A stretch of DNA of 64,000 nucleotides. Source: Siphlonurus alternatus. Taxonomy: Eukaryota; Arthropoda; Insecta; Ephemeroptera; Siphlonuridae. The position numbers and the translations under genes are program-made. Positions 12,234-24,870 of the stretch are shown here, in pieces. Below the pieces are notes generated by a model. The model searched no databases. It was given only the letters and a program-made list of their open reading frames with translations, and was not told the DNA's origin. Every line of letters begins with the position of its first letter. The stretch's first letter is position 1. The DNA lies in NCBI GenBank assembly GCA_949825025.1, contig OX463781.1:43393469-43457468 (forward strand), given 5' to 3'.

Positions 12234-12776
12234 GTAGAGATAACGTTCATCGATCAGCTGTTTTTTTTAGCTCAATTTGATTAACATGTAAACCTTAGCA
12301 ATTTCACAAAAATTCTGAATTTTTTTTTGAGAGGCAGATATTAGTGCCTAAAAGCCATATTATAGAAAAAGTTTCAAACCAATTTAACGAGCTGATTTTT
12401 TTAATTAATTTGTCTATCCATGGGAAAGCCCTAGGCTGAAAATTAAATTAATTAATTAAAAAAATGGCTCGTTAAATTGGTTTGAAATTTATCTTTGGCT
12501 TTTAGGCACTAATGGGTGCGATTCATAAAGCAGTTAGTCAGGTTTCTAACCACGTTTAGCTTAACCACATTTAACTATACCTATTTTACGTGTTAAATCA
12601 CCTAGCTAAACGAAACGTGGTTAAGCTAAACGTGGTTAGAAACCTAGCTAACTGCTTCGTGAATTGAGCCCAATATCTGCCTCTCAAGAAAATTTCAGAA
12701 TGTTTGTGAATTTGCTAAGGTTTACTTGTTAATCAAATGTAGCTAAAAAAAAAACAGCTGATCGAAATTATCTCTA
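12234..12776. mobile_element. GTAGAGATAA foldback element beside the exon A donor
   Basis: Terminal repeats GTAGAGATAA and TTATCTCTAC continue inward as long arms, for example GATCAGCTG and GATTAACATGTAAACCTTAGC with their complements. The element begins 24 bp after the last exon A base. Its right arm is interrupted by the MITE at 12514-12671. An inner AAATTGGTTTGAAA pair forms a second stem. No clear target duplication. Confidence 0.75.
12514..12671. mobile_element. GGGTGCGATTCA MITE with AAT duplication, copy A
   Basis: The ends are GGGTGCGATTCATAAAGCAG and CTGCTTCGTGAATTGAGCCC. AAT flanks it at 12511-12513 and 12672-12674. The long arms share TTTCTAACCACGTTTAGC. The un-inserted partner arm of the host palindrome (12334-12344) carries a single AAT, which confirms a 3-bp duplication. 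Confidence 0.85.
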
Positions 12777-12959
12777 CTTTAATTAAAAAGCTCGCTATTG
12801 TGGGGCCTTATTCCTTGAGTATAGTATTACACGGAGTCGGTTAGTAACTTGCAACGGAGATATGAAATATTATTCAGATTCAAATTAGGTTTTCTTTCAA
12901 ATTCAAGCATAATAAAAATAGTAATTTTAGGATTCAAAGCACTTAAGATATCTTATAAC

Positions 12960-13487
12960 TAGAGAGCGGAAAAAAGTCATTTTGACTTTTTGTGCACATG
13001 AGGACTATTTTGTTGTCATTTAGGATGTCCACCGATCTTGGGAAGTGGATTACGATAAGCCTATAAAAAAAATGACTATTTAGACTATTTTTTGTTTTTG
13101 CAACTATTGCGGCAAAATGTGACTTTTTTTGTGACTTTTTGACTCTTCTTAGAGTATTTCAGCTATTTTCTTCCAATCGTCAATAGAAACTACTGAAGAA
13201 ATATAGTAAAAAAATTAAACTCACAAACACATCAGAATTTTAAATACAGGATTTTTTTTTTTGACAATGCATGCCATCTATGGATGTACATCCTTAAAAA
13301 CTAATAAAAATATTTTTTATCGATAATATTTTTAAAATGCCTATTTGCTGCCTTTTCTAAAAAAAATGACTTTTTGTAGACTATTCCAAACAAAAGGTGA
13401 CTTTTTTTAAGACTATTTTCCAAAAATAAGTTGACTTTTTAGGCGCCTATTTTTGAAAAAAAAAATGTGACTTTTTTCCGCCCTCTA
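12960..13487. mobile_element. hAT non-autonomous element with perfect 8-bp duplication
   Basis: The ends are TAGAGAGCGGAAAAAAGTCA and TGACTTTTTTCCGCCCTCTA. CTTATAAC lies on both sides (12952-12959 and 13488-13495). The TAGAG start fits the hAT terminal consensus YARNG. The interior is rich in GACTATTT and TGACTTTTT repeats, with no transposase frame. Confidence 0.88.
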
Positions 13488-13501
13488 CTTATAACATTGT
13501 A

Positions 13502-13603
13502 CAGTCGTCGCCTCGGAAAATTTCCTTTGCGTTGCCTCCGGGATTCCACGCTCCGTAGAATAACACAGGGCAGGTGGGAAATTTTCCAAAGCGACGAATG
13601 TGC
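13502..13603. mobile_element. Mariner-like MITE, copy 2
   Basis: The left end is CAGTCGTCGCCTCGGAAAAT after TA (13500-13501). The right arm is GAAATTTTCCAAAGCGACG, and the interior has AATAACACAGGGCAGG as in copies 1 and 3. It lies 14 bp from the end of the hAT element. Confidence 0.65.
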
Positions 13604-14531
13604 AGTACCTTCGATTTTGTGTTTATTACACCTTGAGACTAGGCAACCTTTGCAGCATTCAAGTAAATCAGGTCACATAAACATCAAGGGGTAAGATAGT
13701 TTAAAAAATGAATGTGAAATTTAGGATGCATTTAAACAATATGAAAAAAGTCCAGGGTAGGGAATCAAAAACTTAGCTTGTTAAAAAGGACTTTTTATAT
13801 ATATTTTTTTATTATTAATTATTACTTCTAGAGTAAAATTTCTCTGTGAATTCAGTTATTATTTTCTACTAAATGTTTAAAAAAAACTGTTGAAAGTTTT
13901 TGAGTGGATAAAACTTGTTATAAATTTCATATTACATTTCATTTTCTCAGAAAGTATTAAGCATAAACTTGGCTACCACTTGTTTTACTATATATTGTAT
14001 AATATGAGATTTTTGATTTTATAGACACTTGACCTGACCTAGTGGTATGAATAAGCAAAAAAAGTTTTGATTATAAAAAAATAACAGTAATAATGAATAT
14101 TTTTACGTAGGATTTGTAGGATAATATTTTTATATTAAATTTATTAATTATTAGAATTATAACGCTTCGTTTTACAATCAAAAACAACATTCATCAAAAT
14201 TAACATTAATGATGATAATACCATTTGTACGACTAGACATGTTAAATTAATGAAACGCTATATTATATGTTATATCTCCAATACAACTCTGTGACCTTTA
14301 ACTTTACTATAAATTAAAATTACGACTTATTATAGCTCTATTTTCATCCATATATAGTTACAGTAAAACACTGTCCAAAATTACACCAAAAGTGCCCCTC
14401 TAATTGTAAAATTACTGTAATGGATAATGCAAATTACATTTCAATGTTCTTTCTAATTATTTTTTAATTGCATTATATTCTTAATGAATTATATTCAATT
14501 CACTATAATTTAAAATTATATTAATGCTAAT

Positions 14532-14642
14532 AGGTGATCTGTTTGTAAATTATACGTATATAATCAGAAGTAATCATGTCGCATGCACAGAAGGTTCATT
14601 AATAATAATCGATTATTTCTGACTATTTGCGAAAAAACCTAC
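14532..14642. mobile_element. AGGTCTG foldback MITE, copy 2
   Basis: A degenerate copy of the 3124-3255 family: AGGTGATCTGTTTGTA at the left, the shared core ACAGAAGGTTCATTAATAAT, and GATTATTTCTGA before the worn right end. Confidence 0.5.
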
Positions 14643-15611
14643 TGATTGATTATATTTTTCCGTAATGTAAAATTCTTTCAAAATTTTGTAATAATTAACC
14701 TAATTTGTTTTTCAGTTCAGATCGTCTAAAGTAACAAAACGTGTTAAGAAAAATGTAAAATATCCAGATGAATTTAAAAACACAGTTCTGAATTAAATCG
14801 TTTTCATAATTATTTACTCCCAACTTTTAAATTTAATTTTCTAACGATAATATGTGGCTATATAAAATAAATATTTATACAATTAAAATGGTTCACTGTA
14901 TCGCAAGCTCAACAATATAATAACTTCTTAATAGTAATTAATACATTGAAAATAATCATAACAGTTACATAATAATATACTTTTATGCATAGAAATAAAA
15001 AATAAATAAATAACATTACTATTAATGCTTTGTTAGCGTAAAGTGTAAAATTGCAGATGTTAATGTAACATTTGTATTATATTATGTGTAAGGATTGTGT
15101 GTTTTTTTAAGTTTAATCAAAGAGCTTTGGTTTAATTTAATTTACTATCGTAGATCAAACATAATATAATATATTTATCATTGAAAAAAACGTATCAAAC
15201 AATACAATAATAATTTAAATACGTTGATATTAAATTCTGTAAGATATATATTATAATTATACGAATTGATTATAAAAAATATTTTTATTGAAGGTGTGAT
15301 TTAATTACTTTTTTTCTTTATACATTTTTATACCATAATATACAGCTTTCTTGAGAAAGTCAAAGGGTTCTTCAAACTCTTTGATTTAGTACTCGAGCCA
15401 AGTTAGTAAACTTTCTTGTCTTAATTTTCAACCACAAAGTCAAAGTATATCTTGACAAGATTGTTTTAAAAAGGTCTTTGTTAATATTTTTATATAAAAA
15501 GGTCAATTGAAATTTTATACTTTTAAAGTTCATAACCTGACATTTAACGCTTCATTAGTATTCGCTTTCATTATAATGTTAAAAATAATTTTTAAATGGA
15601 ATTCATGGATT

Positions 15612-16030
15612 GAGGCGTTTGAACGGTTCTCGTTAGATCACCGAAGTTAAGCTACGCAAAGCGTGGTTAGTATTTTGATGGGTAACCAGCATTTTGAGAC
15701 AAAATCCATGCAGGCTTCTCCCAACCAGGGCTATATTGCGTACGATTCACGAAGCAGTTACCCAGGTTTCTAACTAACTTTAGCTTAACCACGTTTAACT
15801 ATACCTGTTTTACATGTTAAAACACCTAGTTAAACGTGGTTAGAAACCTGGCTAACTGTTTTGTGAATCACGCCCATTATATTGTGGCAATTTTCACTAC
15901 ATTCTTTTTGGACCATGGCACTTACAGTTCATAAACACAAGTTGTAGTGCCAATCTTGAATGAAGTTTCCACGTTTTCCTCAGCCACAGCATTTATTGTT
16001 ATAGAACCTGACTTGTTTCATTTCTGATGT
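15612..16030 (+). repeat. 5S-rRNA-derived SINE, copy 1 (with MITE insertion)
   Basis: The head resembles the 5' two-thirds of 5S rRNA: GGTTCTCGTTAGATCACCGA, then AAGTTAAGC, CGTGGTTAGTA and GATGGGTAACC, covering the internal RNA polymerase III promoter (A box and C box region). The tail has AGTTTCCACGTTTTCCTCAG, shared with the copy at 46860. It is interrupted by the MITE at 15738-15875. The head is too diverged and too short to be a functional 5S gene. Confidence 0.8.
15738..15875. mobile_element. GGGTGCGATTCA MITE, copy B, inside the 5S SINE
   Basis: The ends are GCGTACGATTCACGAAGCAG and TTTTGTGAATCACGCCC, flanked by ATT (15735-15737 and 15876-15878). The inner arms share TTTCTAAC and TTTAGCTTAACCACGTTTAA with copy A. 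Confidence 0.85.
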
Positions 16031-17809
16031 TAGGGTTTCATTAGATTTTGGGCTATTACGAGAGTAATTAGGTTGTATAGAATTGTGTCTTAATAAAAAT
16101 ATATAATACACATAAATAAATTACAGTAAACAAATAAACATTAACAGTATTTCAATATAAATTGACAATATATTTTTTTTATTTTAACACTAAATAACTG
16201 GCTTCGGGATTAAAATAGATTTTCAATATATATGTAACATAACGCATAAAATAATAATCTATCAAATTATACAACATTTTTGTCCTTGCCGTCATATTAC
16301 TTCTTCAGTATTCCGCTGTAACAAATTATGCATAAATATCAGAAAATAATACATCATATATATACTATGACAAATAAAGAAAAAAAAATTCTAATAATAA
16401 ATTTAATTTAGATTAATTGCAATAACCTTTTTGACATTTAAAACTTGATTTATAAACTTAAATGTTTATATTTTTATTTATTAACCCTTCAATTTCTTCA
16501 ATATTGTGTATAAATCAATCAATAAATCAAACTCTATAATTTGGATAGTCTCTCTCTCTTTTAAACAAAAGTCACGTTTTTACTATACACTAGTTATCAG
16601 TTAGTAATTTGTCATTCTAGTTGATTAGACATTGAAAAAAAAAAAATATCAATGCCTTTTGATTTATTCTCTCTACGATAGTATTTTTTTAACATATAAC
16701 TAATGAATGGTAAAAAAAAAAAAAAAACACTACTACTACTAGTAATTTTACCTTACAAAAGAGGAATTTTGATGTTGTATTAAATACTTACTTTATTTTT
16801 ACGTATTTTGTTTCGATATTCTAGAATAGTTTTCTTTCTCTTCTTCAAAACACTATATATATTATATATATAGCGAAGTGTAAGGATTGCTATCTTACAC
16901 ACATATGGCGGCCAGGGGTTACATGTAGATGGTAGCAGTTGCAAACTATAGTCTTATATCAGCCACACAAAACTACCAGATATGGTCGCCTACTTCAAGC
17001 ATATGCTACAGCCTAGCTTATTTTATGGTATATATTTTCTCCTTAAAAAAAACAAAACACACGTATAGTTTATATTATATCGTTGCAAAATAAAATGACT
17101 TCTCTTTCGTTACGCTCTTCCTAACTTGTACCTAACTGCCTGGAAAAACAACAAACACACAAAAAAAAGTATATAGTTTTATATTTTTTCTCCCCGTTAT
17201 ATATTTTTTGGCAAAAATGTTAAAAATAAAAAGTATGTCAATTGGAAATTATTAATAAATAAAATATATATATGTTAATTTAAACAAACAAAACAAAAGG
17301 AAATAGTCCATTGTATAAATAGAATTAAATATTAATTATCCAGGTCATTCAATTGTTTTATTTTTTAACAATATATGTATACCAAAATAGCTTTACAATA
17401 ATAAGATTTTTAAATAAAATAAAATTTAATTAATGATACAATTATATTTACATGTTGATAAGTTATAAGTTATAATAATAAATTTGTATTCAGTCTAATT
17501 TTTAATAAGCTTCGATACAAATAATTTTTTTAAACAAGTATAATTTTATATTTCACTTTTTCCACTCTCCTTTTTTTTTAGCAAATCATCCGACAACAAC
17601 TGATGAGTTTTTCCATTTTCTGTCACGATCAACATTTATTATACACGTGTAAAAATTCCTTAAAATTTTAATACAATATATATCATGAAACAATTTTTTA
17701 CATTTTTTTCCCTATCTTTTTATTATAATATTACTACAAGAAAAAAAAAAAAAGTAAATCCATTATTGTACATTGTCTGAAACAGAGAAAAAAAAATTTG
17801 TGTTGATTG

Positions 17810-17936
<127 letters not shown>

Positions 17937-19180
17937 GTATTATAAAATTTAGAAAAAAAAATCAAAGCAATTAAAATCTTTGATTTAAGCTTTCCCCGAA
18001 GCTCTCTTAAGTCTGAATGTTTATTCATTTATTTGTATTTTAAGCTCATTTTAATGTATGCAATAATCTTTTGTGAAAACATGAAAATATAAAAAAATTA
18101 TTTGCAATTTTAAGTCTCATGGTTGAATGTTATTTAAATGAAAAAAATTACCTATTTTGGAATTAATTCTTCGATATTTTCTATAGCCATTACTTTTTAA
18201 CTACATTATTTATAATAACAATTAATAAAAATAATATATTCTCTAGGTTATGATTAGATGCTTATAATTATTATCAAATTTAATTAATATTATCAATTAA
18301 TTAATGAATGTTTATATCTATATTTAAAATATATTGATGATATTTTATTTTTTTATATTTATAAAAAAACTAATTAATAAAATAATCTGAATCACGATAC
18401 GAAAAAAAAAAATGCACATCACATCATATTGGTAAACAGTACACCAAAATATAGATTGAAGTACTCTTTTCATTGTTCATATCATACCCTTTTTTATATC
18501 CATCGTCCTATATATAAAGGCATTCCCCTCTTTTTATGAAGCACACGTCCAATTAAAATCAGCTCGATAGCCAGTTCAGGTGGCTCCGGTAGAATGGCAA
18601 ACTCAGCTTAATTAGCTTTACATCTTAAGAGAAGCGTTAAAAAAATAAAATAAAAAAGCTATTACGAAAAAAAAATCTAAAGAAAGTTGTAAGTATTCTG
18701 CAGATAATAATAAAAAAAACTTAAATAAGAGAGAATTTGTTATTTTTTATGCTAAAAAAGAGCATGAAAATTTCATTTTTTTTTTTTTTTTAGAATGGTT
18801 GAAATGTGATCAGAATTGTAAGTGTTGAAAATCTGCACAAACGATCACATTTGAGACAGAATAAGAAGTAGGCTATAACAGTAACAGACCCTAACCGTTA
18901 CAGTAACAAAATCTGTAAAACGTTCTGCAGTGACTACTTCTTCTCAAAATCAAAGTATCATATAAAAGTTGAGGAAATCTGTCGTTGAGTGCGGAAGTTT
19001 ACTACTATGTCACACTAAATTGGACAAACAGAATAAATACATTGATTGACATGTATAAAAAATGAATAAGTACAATCAAGGAACAAGAGTTTTTTATTCA
19101 CATAAAAAAATATAAATATAAGAAAATTAAATTCAAAACCTGATATTTTTATAACATTTCAATAAAGTTTAGTTTTCAGT

Positions 19181-19316
19181 GGGGGGGGGGGGGGTTCAAA
19201 TACCACCAATTAAGAATTTCCGTACAGTTACGCAAGAAATTAACATTAATATTTCCTATGCTTAAGTCTTGCGTAACTTTAAGCAAATTGTTAATTGGTG
19301 GTATTTGAACACCCCT
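19181..19316. mobile_element. GGGGTTCAAATACCACC foldback MITE
   Basis: The left arm, GGGGTTCAAATACCACCAAT after a run of 14 G, pairs with ATTGGTGGTATTTGAACACCCC at the right. GTTACGCAAGA and TCTTGCGTAAC form the inner stem. No target duplication can be resolved because of the G-run. Confidence 0.75.
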
Positions 19317-19426
19317 TTGCAGGTGTTTAGATAAGGAATTATATTTTAATCAGAAATGTACATTTTTAGTTTTGAAAGTAATTATTTGAAATCAATATTT
19401 TATTATTAAACTCCATGCAGCATGAT

Positions 19427-19548
<122 letters not shown>

Positions 19549-20250
19549 GTTTATTTTAAACCGTAAGTTCGAGAGAGCGTGAAAACTGAAAACATGGTGA
19601 AATCAACAGTTGAAAGTGAAAAGGTTACGCTAATAATTGTAGAAACAAACTTGAAACAACAGGCATCAATAAAACACATTCACTTTCCTTTTTAAGACAA
19701 AGGATTGATGCACGTACAGAAATAAACAATTTTCAATGTAGGAAAGCATGCAATGTCATCTGCCAATTTAATGGAAGTCAATAATAATTGAATTTTTTTT
19801 TATTATTGTTGTTAATCTATTTAAAAATCAGAGGCATAAAAAATCTTCATATCAATATCAGTAGTGATTTTGAATTAAGTCAGTTTAAATTACGGCTATA
19901 TTTTAAAGTTTTAAGGTATAGTTTTAAATTTGCAAACATGACACATTGAGTGATCTCTCAAAAGAAGCTCCGAGAAACACGTTTCAGAAGTTTCTAAACA
20001 TTTTGATGGAAAGATTAAGAATTATACACTTACACTTCTTAAAAGTAATCATTACTGGAAATATGTTACATACTTTATAAATTATCTTTCTATTTTCATA
20101 AATTTTTCATCTCATATTGATTTTATTGACTTTCCTTACTTTGCATGAACATTTCTACGTTTGCTTTTAGACCATGTCAATAATAATATCTTGTAGGCTA
20201 TAAACAAACAATTCAAATGTGTCCATCTTGTCTTGATAAACTAACCTTAA

Positions 20251-20459
20251 GGAGAGTCGTACACTGTCTTCGTATCACATAGTATGGTACCGTATGACTT
20301 TGTATGATAAAAAATTAGAATTGCCGTTCTAAATAAGAAACGTACGATAACATGTAATGCCATACGAAACAAAGTTCTGTGCGCACGTACACCTGATCAC
20401 ATAGTTCTTAATTTTTTATCATACGCTGCGAAATCATGTGATCCTGTGTGAGACAGCCC
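20251..20459. mobile_element. TTAA-flanked MITE with GGGCTGTCTCACAC-type ends
   Basis: The left end is GGAGAGTCGTACAC and the right end GTGTGAGACAGCCC. TTAA is present on both sides (20247-20250 and 20460-20463). The inner stem is GTATGATAAAAAATTA and its complement. The TTAA duplication is of the piggyBac/Kolobok/Sola type; the superfamily is not decided. Confidence 0.7.
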
Positions 20460-21759
20460 TTAAAAACATTGTTTAGCATAGCTTTAAAAATTACACCTTA
20501 CCCCTTCTGAAATGCAACCCGCTTTATTTAAGTGCTGAACAAGTTGCCTAATCTTAAGGCGTTATATTTTAATAGTTTAATTGCAACATTTTTATTTTAC
20601 GACGTTAAAAAGTGAAACTTCTAAGTTTACTTTCAAAGTTTGCATGTTGTAGCCTGCAGTGTTTGTGCTTAGGTTGACACAGTCTCTTGAACTCTTGATG
20701 AGATCTGGACTAAGATCAAAGCCTACTTGAGAGCTCGGACACAAGACGATACTCATCTACTTGTGGGGAGACACACGTTTGAAATTCAAGCAGCCTCTTT
20801 AATGACGTCACAACAAAAGATGCTTAAATTAACGTCTTGGGGTCTTTTTGTGTCTAGTCTTCAAGGAATTAAGGCTGGCTACAAAGCTCAAGTATAATGC
20901 TCATGTTGTGTGTTTCTATAATTCAATATATTATTACTCATTAAGTCTGAACTTTCTGAAACCTTACTTTTTTTTTGTTTTAATGTATTTATTTAAATCA
21001 ATTTCAGACACGACCTAGTGAATTCCAGGATTTACCAAAGACTGAGGGAAATGTGAAAACCTCAGTTAGAATGAACGCTATTGTTTTTGTAAATAAACCA
21101 AAAGTGCAATGTTTCAAAGCTATAAGGGAACCACGTATATAGTGAATAAGCGCTACAATTTACACCTAGGCGCGAGGAACGTGATTTTTTTTTCGAAAAT
21201 AATCCCCTATTCAACTATTAGCACACTCGACGTTGCTTGACTTCGGTGATCTAACAAGAACAACATCTAATTTTGTGTTGGTCAAAGATTTTGTTCAAGA
21301 ATTATTCCAAATCATCGTATCCAGCTTTATGTTGATGTTGAATGATGGTAGAATTACTTTCTATCTGTTAATGTATGTGTATATAATTAACAATTACATT
21401 ATAAATATGATTTTATATTTTGGTTGCATCGAAATTTGGTTTTATTTTAGTTCCATAATGACTTCGCAAAATGAATATAAGAATTTATAGCTTTTTATGA
21501 CTAAATTTTTTAATGAAACCTGAAAATTAAAAGTTTTTTTTTTAGATAACAAAAATTAAATATTATAATGAAACATTCTTAGCGTGTTTAATTTAATGAA
21601 AAAGAGAGTATTTTTTTCCATTTCAATTCATCATTCTCAGAATCTTAACCTTCATTACACAGCACATATATTATCAAAGAGCTTACACTGTACTATAAGA
21701 TCTCTGATATATATATATATATTAGGTACAGGTAAAGAAGGGAAAAGATGGCAATTGAA

Positions 21760-22062
21760 TAAGGACAATATTTTACTCTGGCTTACACCATCTTTGTAAC
21801 ATGTGTTCTTAAAATCAAATTCCAAACTCTTTTGAAAAAGTTAACACCGCTGGGGTACGATCCCAGATCTTTAGAATGCCGGTCTACTGCGTTACTGTGT
21901 GAATTGAGGAAATAACACTGCGGCGTAATTGGTAACGCAGTAGACCGGCAATCTAAAGATCTGGGATCGTACCCCAGCGGTGTTAACTTTTTCAAAATTG
22001 TTTGGAATTTGATTTTAAGAACACATGTTACAAAGATGGTGTAAGCCAGAGTAAAATATTGT

Positions 22063-22067
<5 letters not shown>
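21760..22067. mobile_element. 308-bp near-perfect palindrome containing tRNA-like arms
   Basis: The outer ends are TAAGGACAATATTTTACTCT and its complement, and the arms stay nearly identical to the centre near 21910. Each arm holds a tRNA-like segment. The right one (21921-21980, + strand) has GTAATTGGTAACGC (A-box-like), TAGACCGGCAATCTA (anticodon-arm-like) and GGGATCGTACCCC (B-box-like T arm). The left one (21849-21897) is its mirror on the minus strand. Several short open frames here come from the palindrome. Confidence 0.8.

Positions 22068-22124
<57 letters not shown>
22066..22124. repeat. (TA)n microsatellite
   Basis: About 59 bp of TA abutting the right end of the tRNA-like palindrome. 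Confidence 0.97.
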
Positions 22125-22126
<2 letters not shown>

Positions 22127-22507
22127 TTATGTGGAGTAAATACTTAATTTCAGGTGTATCAAGTACACTTAGGTATGTGTATAAAAATTGCATAAAGTTA
22201 TGAAAAAAAATTAATGAATTGCGCTCGAATATTTAAATTTATAATTATATTTATATTTAATATTTTAAGAAGTTTTGCATAAAATAAAATATTTACTAAA
22301 ATATTCTACCTGCAATATAGTGCAACGTACGCATAATTGTATGTTAAGTGTCATTAACAGTTGAATTTAATTTACCTACATTTTCAGCAAACTTCAGGTA
22401 CTCTAACTAAGTATTACAGTTTGCAAATTTGTAGATACTTGAACAATAACACTACATTATATACCATAAGTCAACAATCGGCATGTCTATATTGGTATCT
22501 GCATTAA

Positions 22508-22842
22508 AGGGATACAGGCCTCAAATTAAAAATTTGTCAGTCACAGAGAGTTGCTTGAGTTGACAATCAACATTTGGATTATTTTTTCCGTGCGCGATGC
22601 AGCTTCATGAGCGGGGGCTGCAAAGTAAGGATGCAGGTACTTGATGACGTCAGAAAACATGGCGGCGTGTGTATGGTTGTGCGTTGTGACGTCATTTTGA
22701 CGTCATCAAGGACCTGCATCCTTACTTTGCAGCCCCCGCTCATGCAGCTGCATCGCGCATGGATAAAATAATCCAAATATTGATTGTAAACTCAAGCAAC
22801 TCTCTGTGACTGCAAAATTTTTAATTTGAGGCCTGTATGCCT
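22508..22842. mobile_element. TTAA-flanked foldback MITE
   Basis: The ends are AGGGATACAGGCCTCAAATT and AATTTGAGGCCTGTATGCCT, flanked by TTAA (22504-22507 and 22843-22846). The arms continue almost to the centre through GGGGGCTGCAAAGTAAGGAT and its complement, and the interior contains TGACGTCA three times. The two mirrored open frames are palindrome artefacts. Confidence 0.82.
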
Positions 22843-23683
22843 TTAATTCGCATCTCTTAACATCAGATTTAAGTTTCATATTTTAATGGTAAATTCGTTA
22901 TTTAAATATAAGTGTCCGTACAGTAGTTAATGATTTAAGTGTAATTTATTTTTTTATATATTTGAATTAATTAGTATAAAATGTTGACTTCTCTCGAGGA
23001 AATTTATATCATACTTATATTTATATATATTATATCTACTGTATTTATTGTATCTTTTATGAAGGAACTATATACCTTATAGTAGTTTGTAATAAATAAA
23101 ATAATAAATTAAAAATAAAATTAATGATATTGCATTATGGATAACCCAGGCTTTATCATTGATTGTATACTTAATAATAATAATATTTGTTTATTGGGTT
23201 AAGTATTAAAAAAGAGTGGGGGGGGGGGAAACATTAGAAAAAAAAAGAAAACTAGAGATGAAAGCTTAAAACAAATATGAATATAAAACCCAAACGGTGG
23301 TATGAAAAAGGTGTAAAACCCATGCATAAATAATATATGATCAACCACCAATACTTATATGCAGCTACATGCAGATACCTTAATTATTATTCCAAATAAC
23401 AACGATATAAGTGTTTGCAAACTCATGGGATATTAATTATACTACGAAAATACGCATTATAATTATTTAAATATCCCAAAAACTAAAGACATAAATTATG
23501 TCACATAATAAATCGTAAAATTTTGTAAACCTTGCCTTGTAAACTCTTTCTGCAACTCGATCATCCTATTATATTATAATGTACAACCTTTATGATTTTA
23601 TTAGAATAGATGACCTGGATAGAGTTATAATAATATAATATTATGTCATTAATTTTTTTCAGATTTTTTTTTCAATCCTCTAG

Positions 23684-23810
23684 CACCCTTAAAATCAAAG
23701 GGAAGGTTGCTTTGACGTCATAGTCATGTAACGTCTTTCCCTATGCCTGTGACTCGAATATTTGCATGACTATGACGTCCCAGCGTTTTGCAACATGATT
23801 TTAAAGGTCT
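23684..23810. repeat. Imperfect palindrome
   Basis: CCCTTAAAATC and the inner GACGTCATAGTCATG pair with CATGACTATGACGTC and GATTTTAAAGG. Probably a worn foldback element. Confidence 0.5.
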
Positions 23811-24468
23811 GAAAAATCTAGAAAAACATTGAAAATGCATAAAACTCATGGTCCTTTAAAGTAGATGGAACATTACAAATTCTTTCGATAACTACACCTG
23901 AAATTTTTACCACTTATCTTCCTTTGGCCAATTAGAATTATCAAATAAAATTCATTGGGGGTAACACAATAATATTTTGAGATAATCAAGCTTTTGCTCC
24001 CCGTTTGATTACATGTAAAACTGATATTTTTGTGGAATTTTTGCAGAAAAGTACTCATAGCTCGAAATCCTGTTCGAGATTGATATATTTTTCTTTCGGA
24101 ATGTATTAGTAAAAACTCTAAGCTTTGTATTGCAAACTACCGCTATAGGGCAAACGGAATATTATTTTTTGCTAATCAACTTTGAAGATGTCAATCTGAG
24201 AGCAGCCCATGATAAACTTGGACTTCACGGCATCCATCTTGAGAGTACAATTTTTTTAAAAAAATTACTACGAATGGAAAAAAAAATTAAATGAGAAAAC
24301 TGAGGTGACAGTTCTCTTCTAAATTTAATTATCTAATTTGTCAAATAAAAATCAACATTTTTCAAATAAGTTATAATGCATGAAAGGTGAAGTTAAAAAA
24401 ATTTTCTGCTATGCAGGTTGCATAATTTACAAATTACCCGAACAGTTGATTTGTCATCTACTTTAAAT

Positions 24469-24471
<3 letters not shown>

Positions 24472-24561
<90 letters not shown>
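24472..24561. repeat. (TA)n microsatellite
   Basis: About 90 bp of TA. Confidence 0.98.
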
Positions 24562-24567
<6 letters not shown>

Positions 24568-24659
24568 ATTGCATGAAAGTTGTCCATAAGAAAATTCAAC
24601 CATACAACCTACACATTTGGGACGTATTGATGACGTCACACCTATGTAACCTGGAATAT

Positions 24660-24870
24660 ATTTAGATATTCAGCAGTAGCAGCTGGATTGTGGTGTCAGT
24701 GCGGCGAACCACGGCAACATGTCGCATGATAAAACCACTAATGGACGCTGGAGGCATCTTGTCGTTTGTTGGTCGTCGTCGCGAGCTTACCCAGCATCCT
24801 TAGTCAGGGTGGATTGTAGACCAAAGTACCACAAACACGCCATAACTGCCGCGGGCAGACCCCGCAAATT
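24660..24870. other. GC-rich island, function unknown
   Basis: A GC-rich stretch (for example GTGTCAGTGCGGCGAACCAC and CCGCGGGCAGACCCCGC) in AT-rich intron. A 68-codon frame crosses it but shows no recognisable domain and no convincing splice sites. It could be a conserved noncoding element or an unknown exon. Confidence 0.4.

Noticed and set aside
15612..15737. Possible functional 5S rRNA gene
   Set aside because: Only the 5' two-thirds is recognisable, with changes in paired positions, no 3' end, and the same tail as another copy; a SINE explains it better.
21921..21980. Possible functional tRNA gene
   Set aside because: No complete acceptor stem, a weak anticodon arm, and an inverted twin in the same palindrome.
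23856..24468. Possible 613-bp element bounded by TTTAAAGTAGATG and its complement
   Set aside because: Beyond about 13 bp the arms match poorly and no target duplication is visible; too weak to list.
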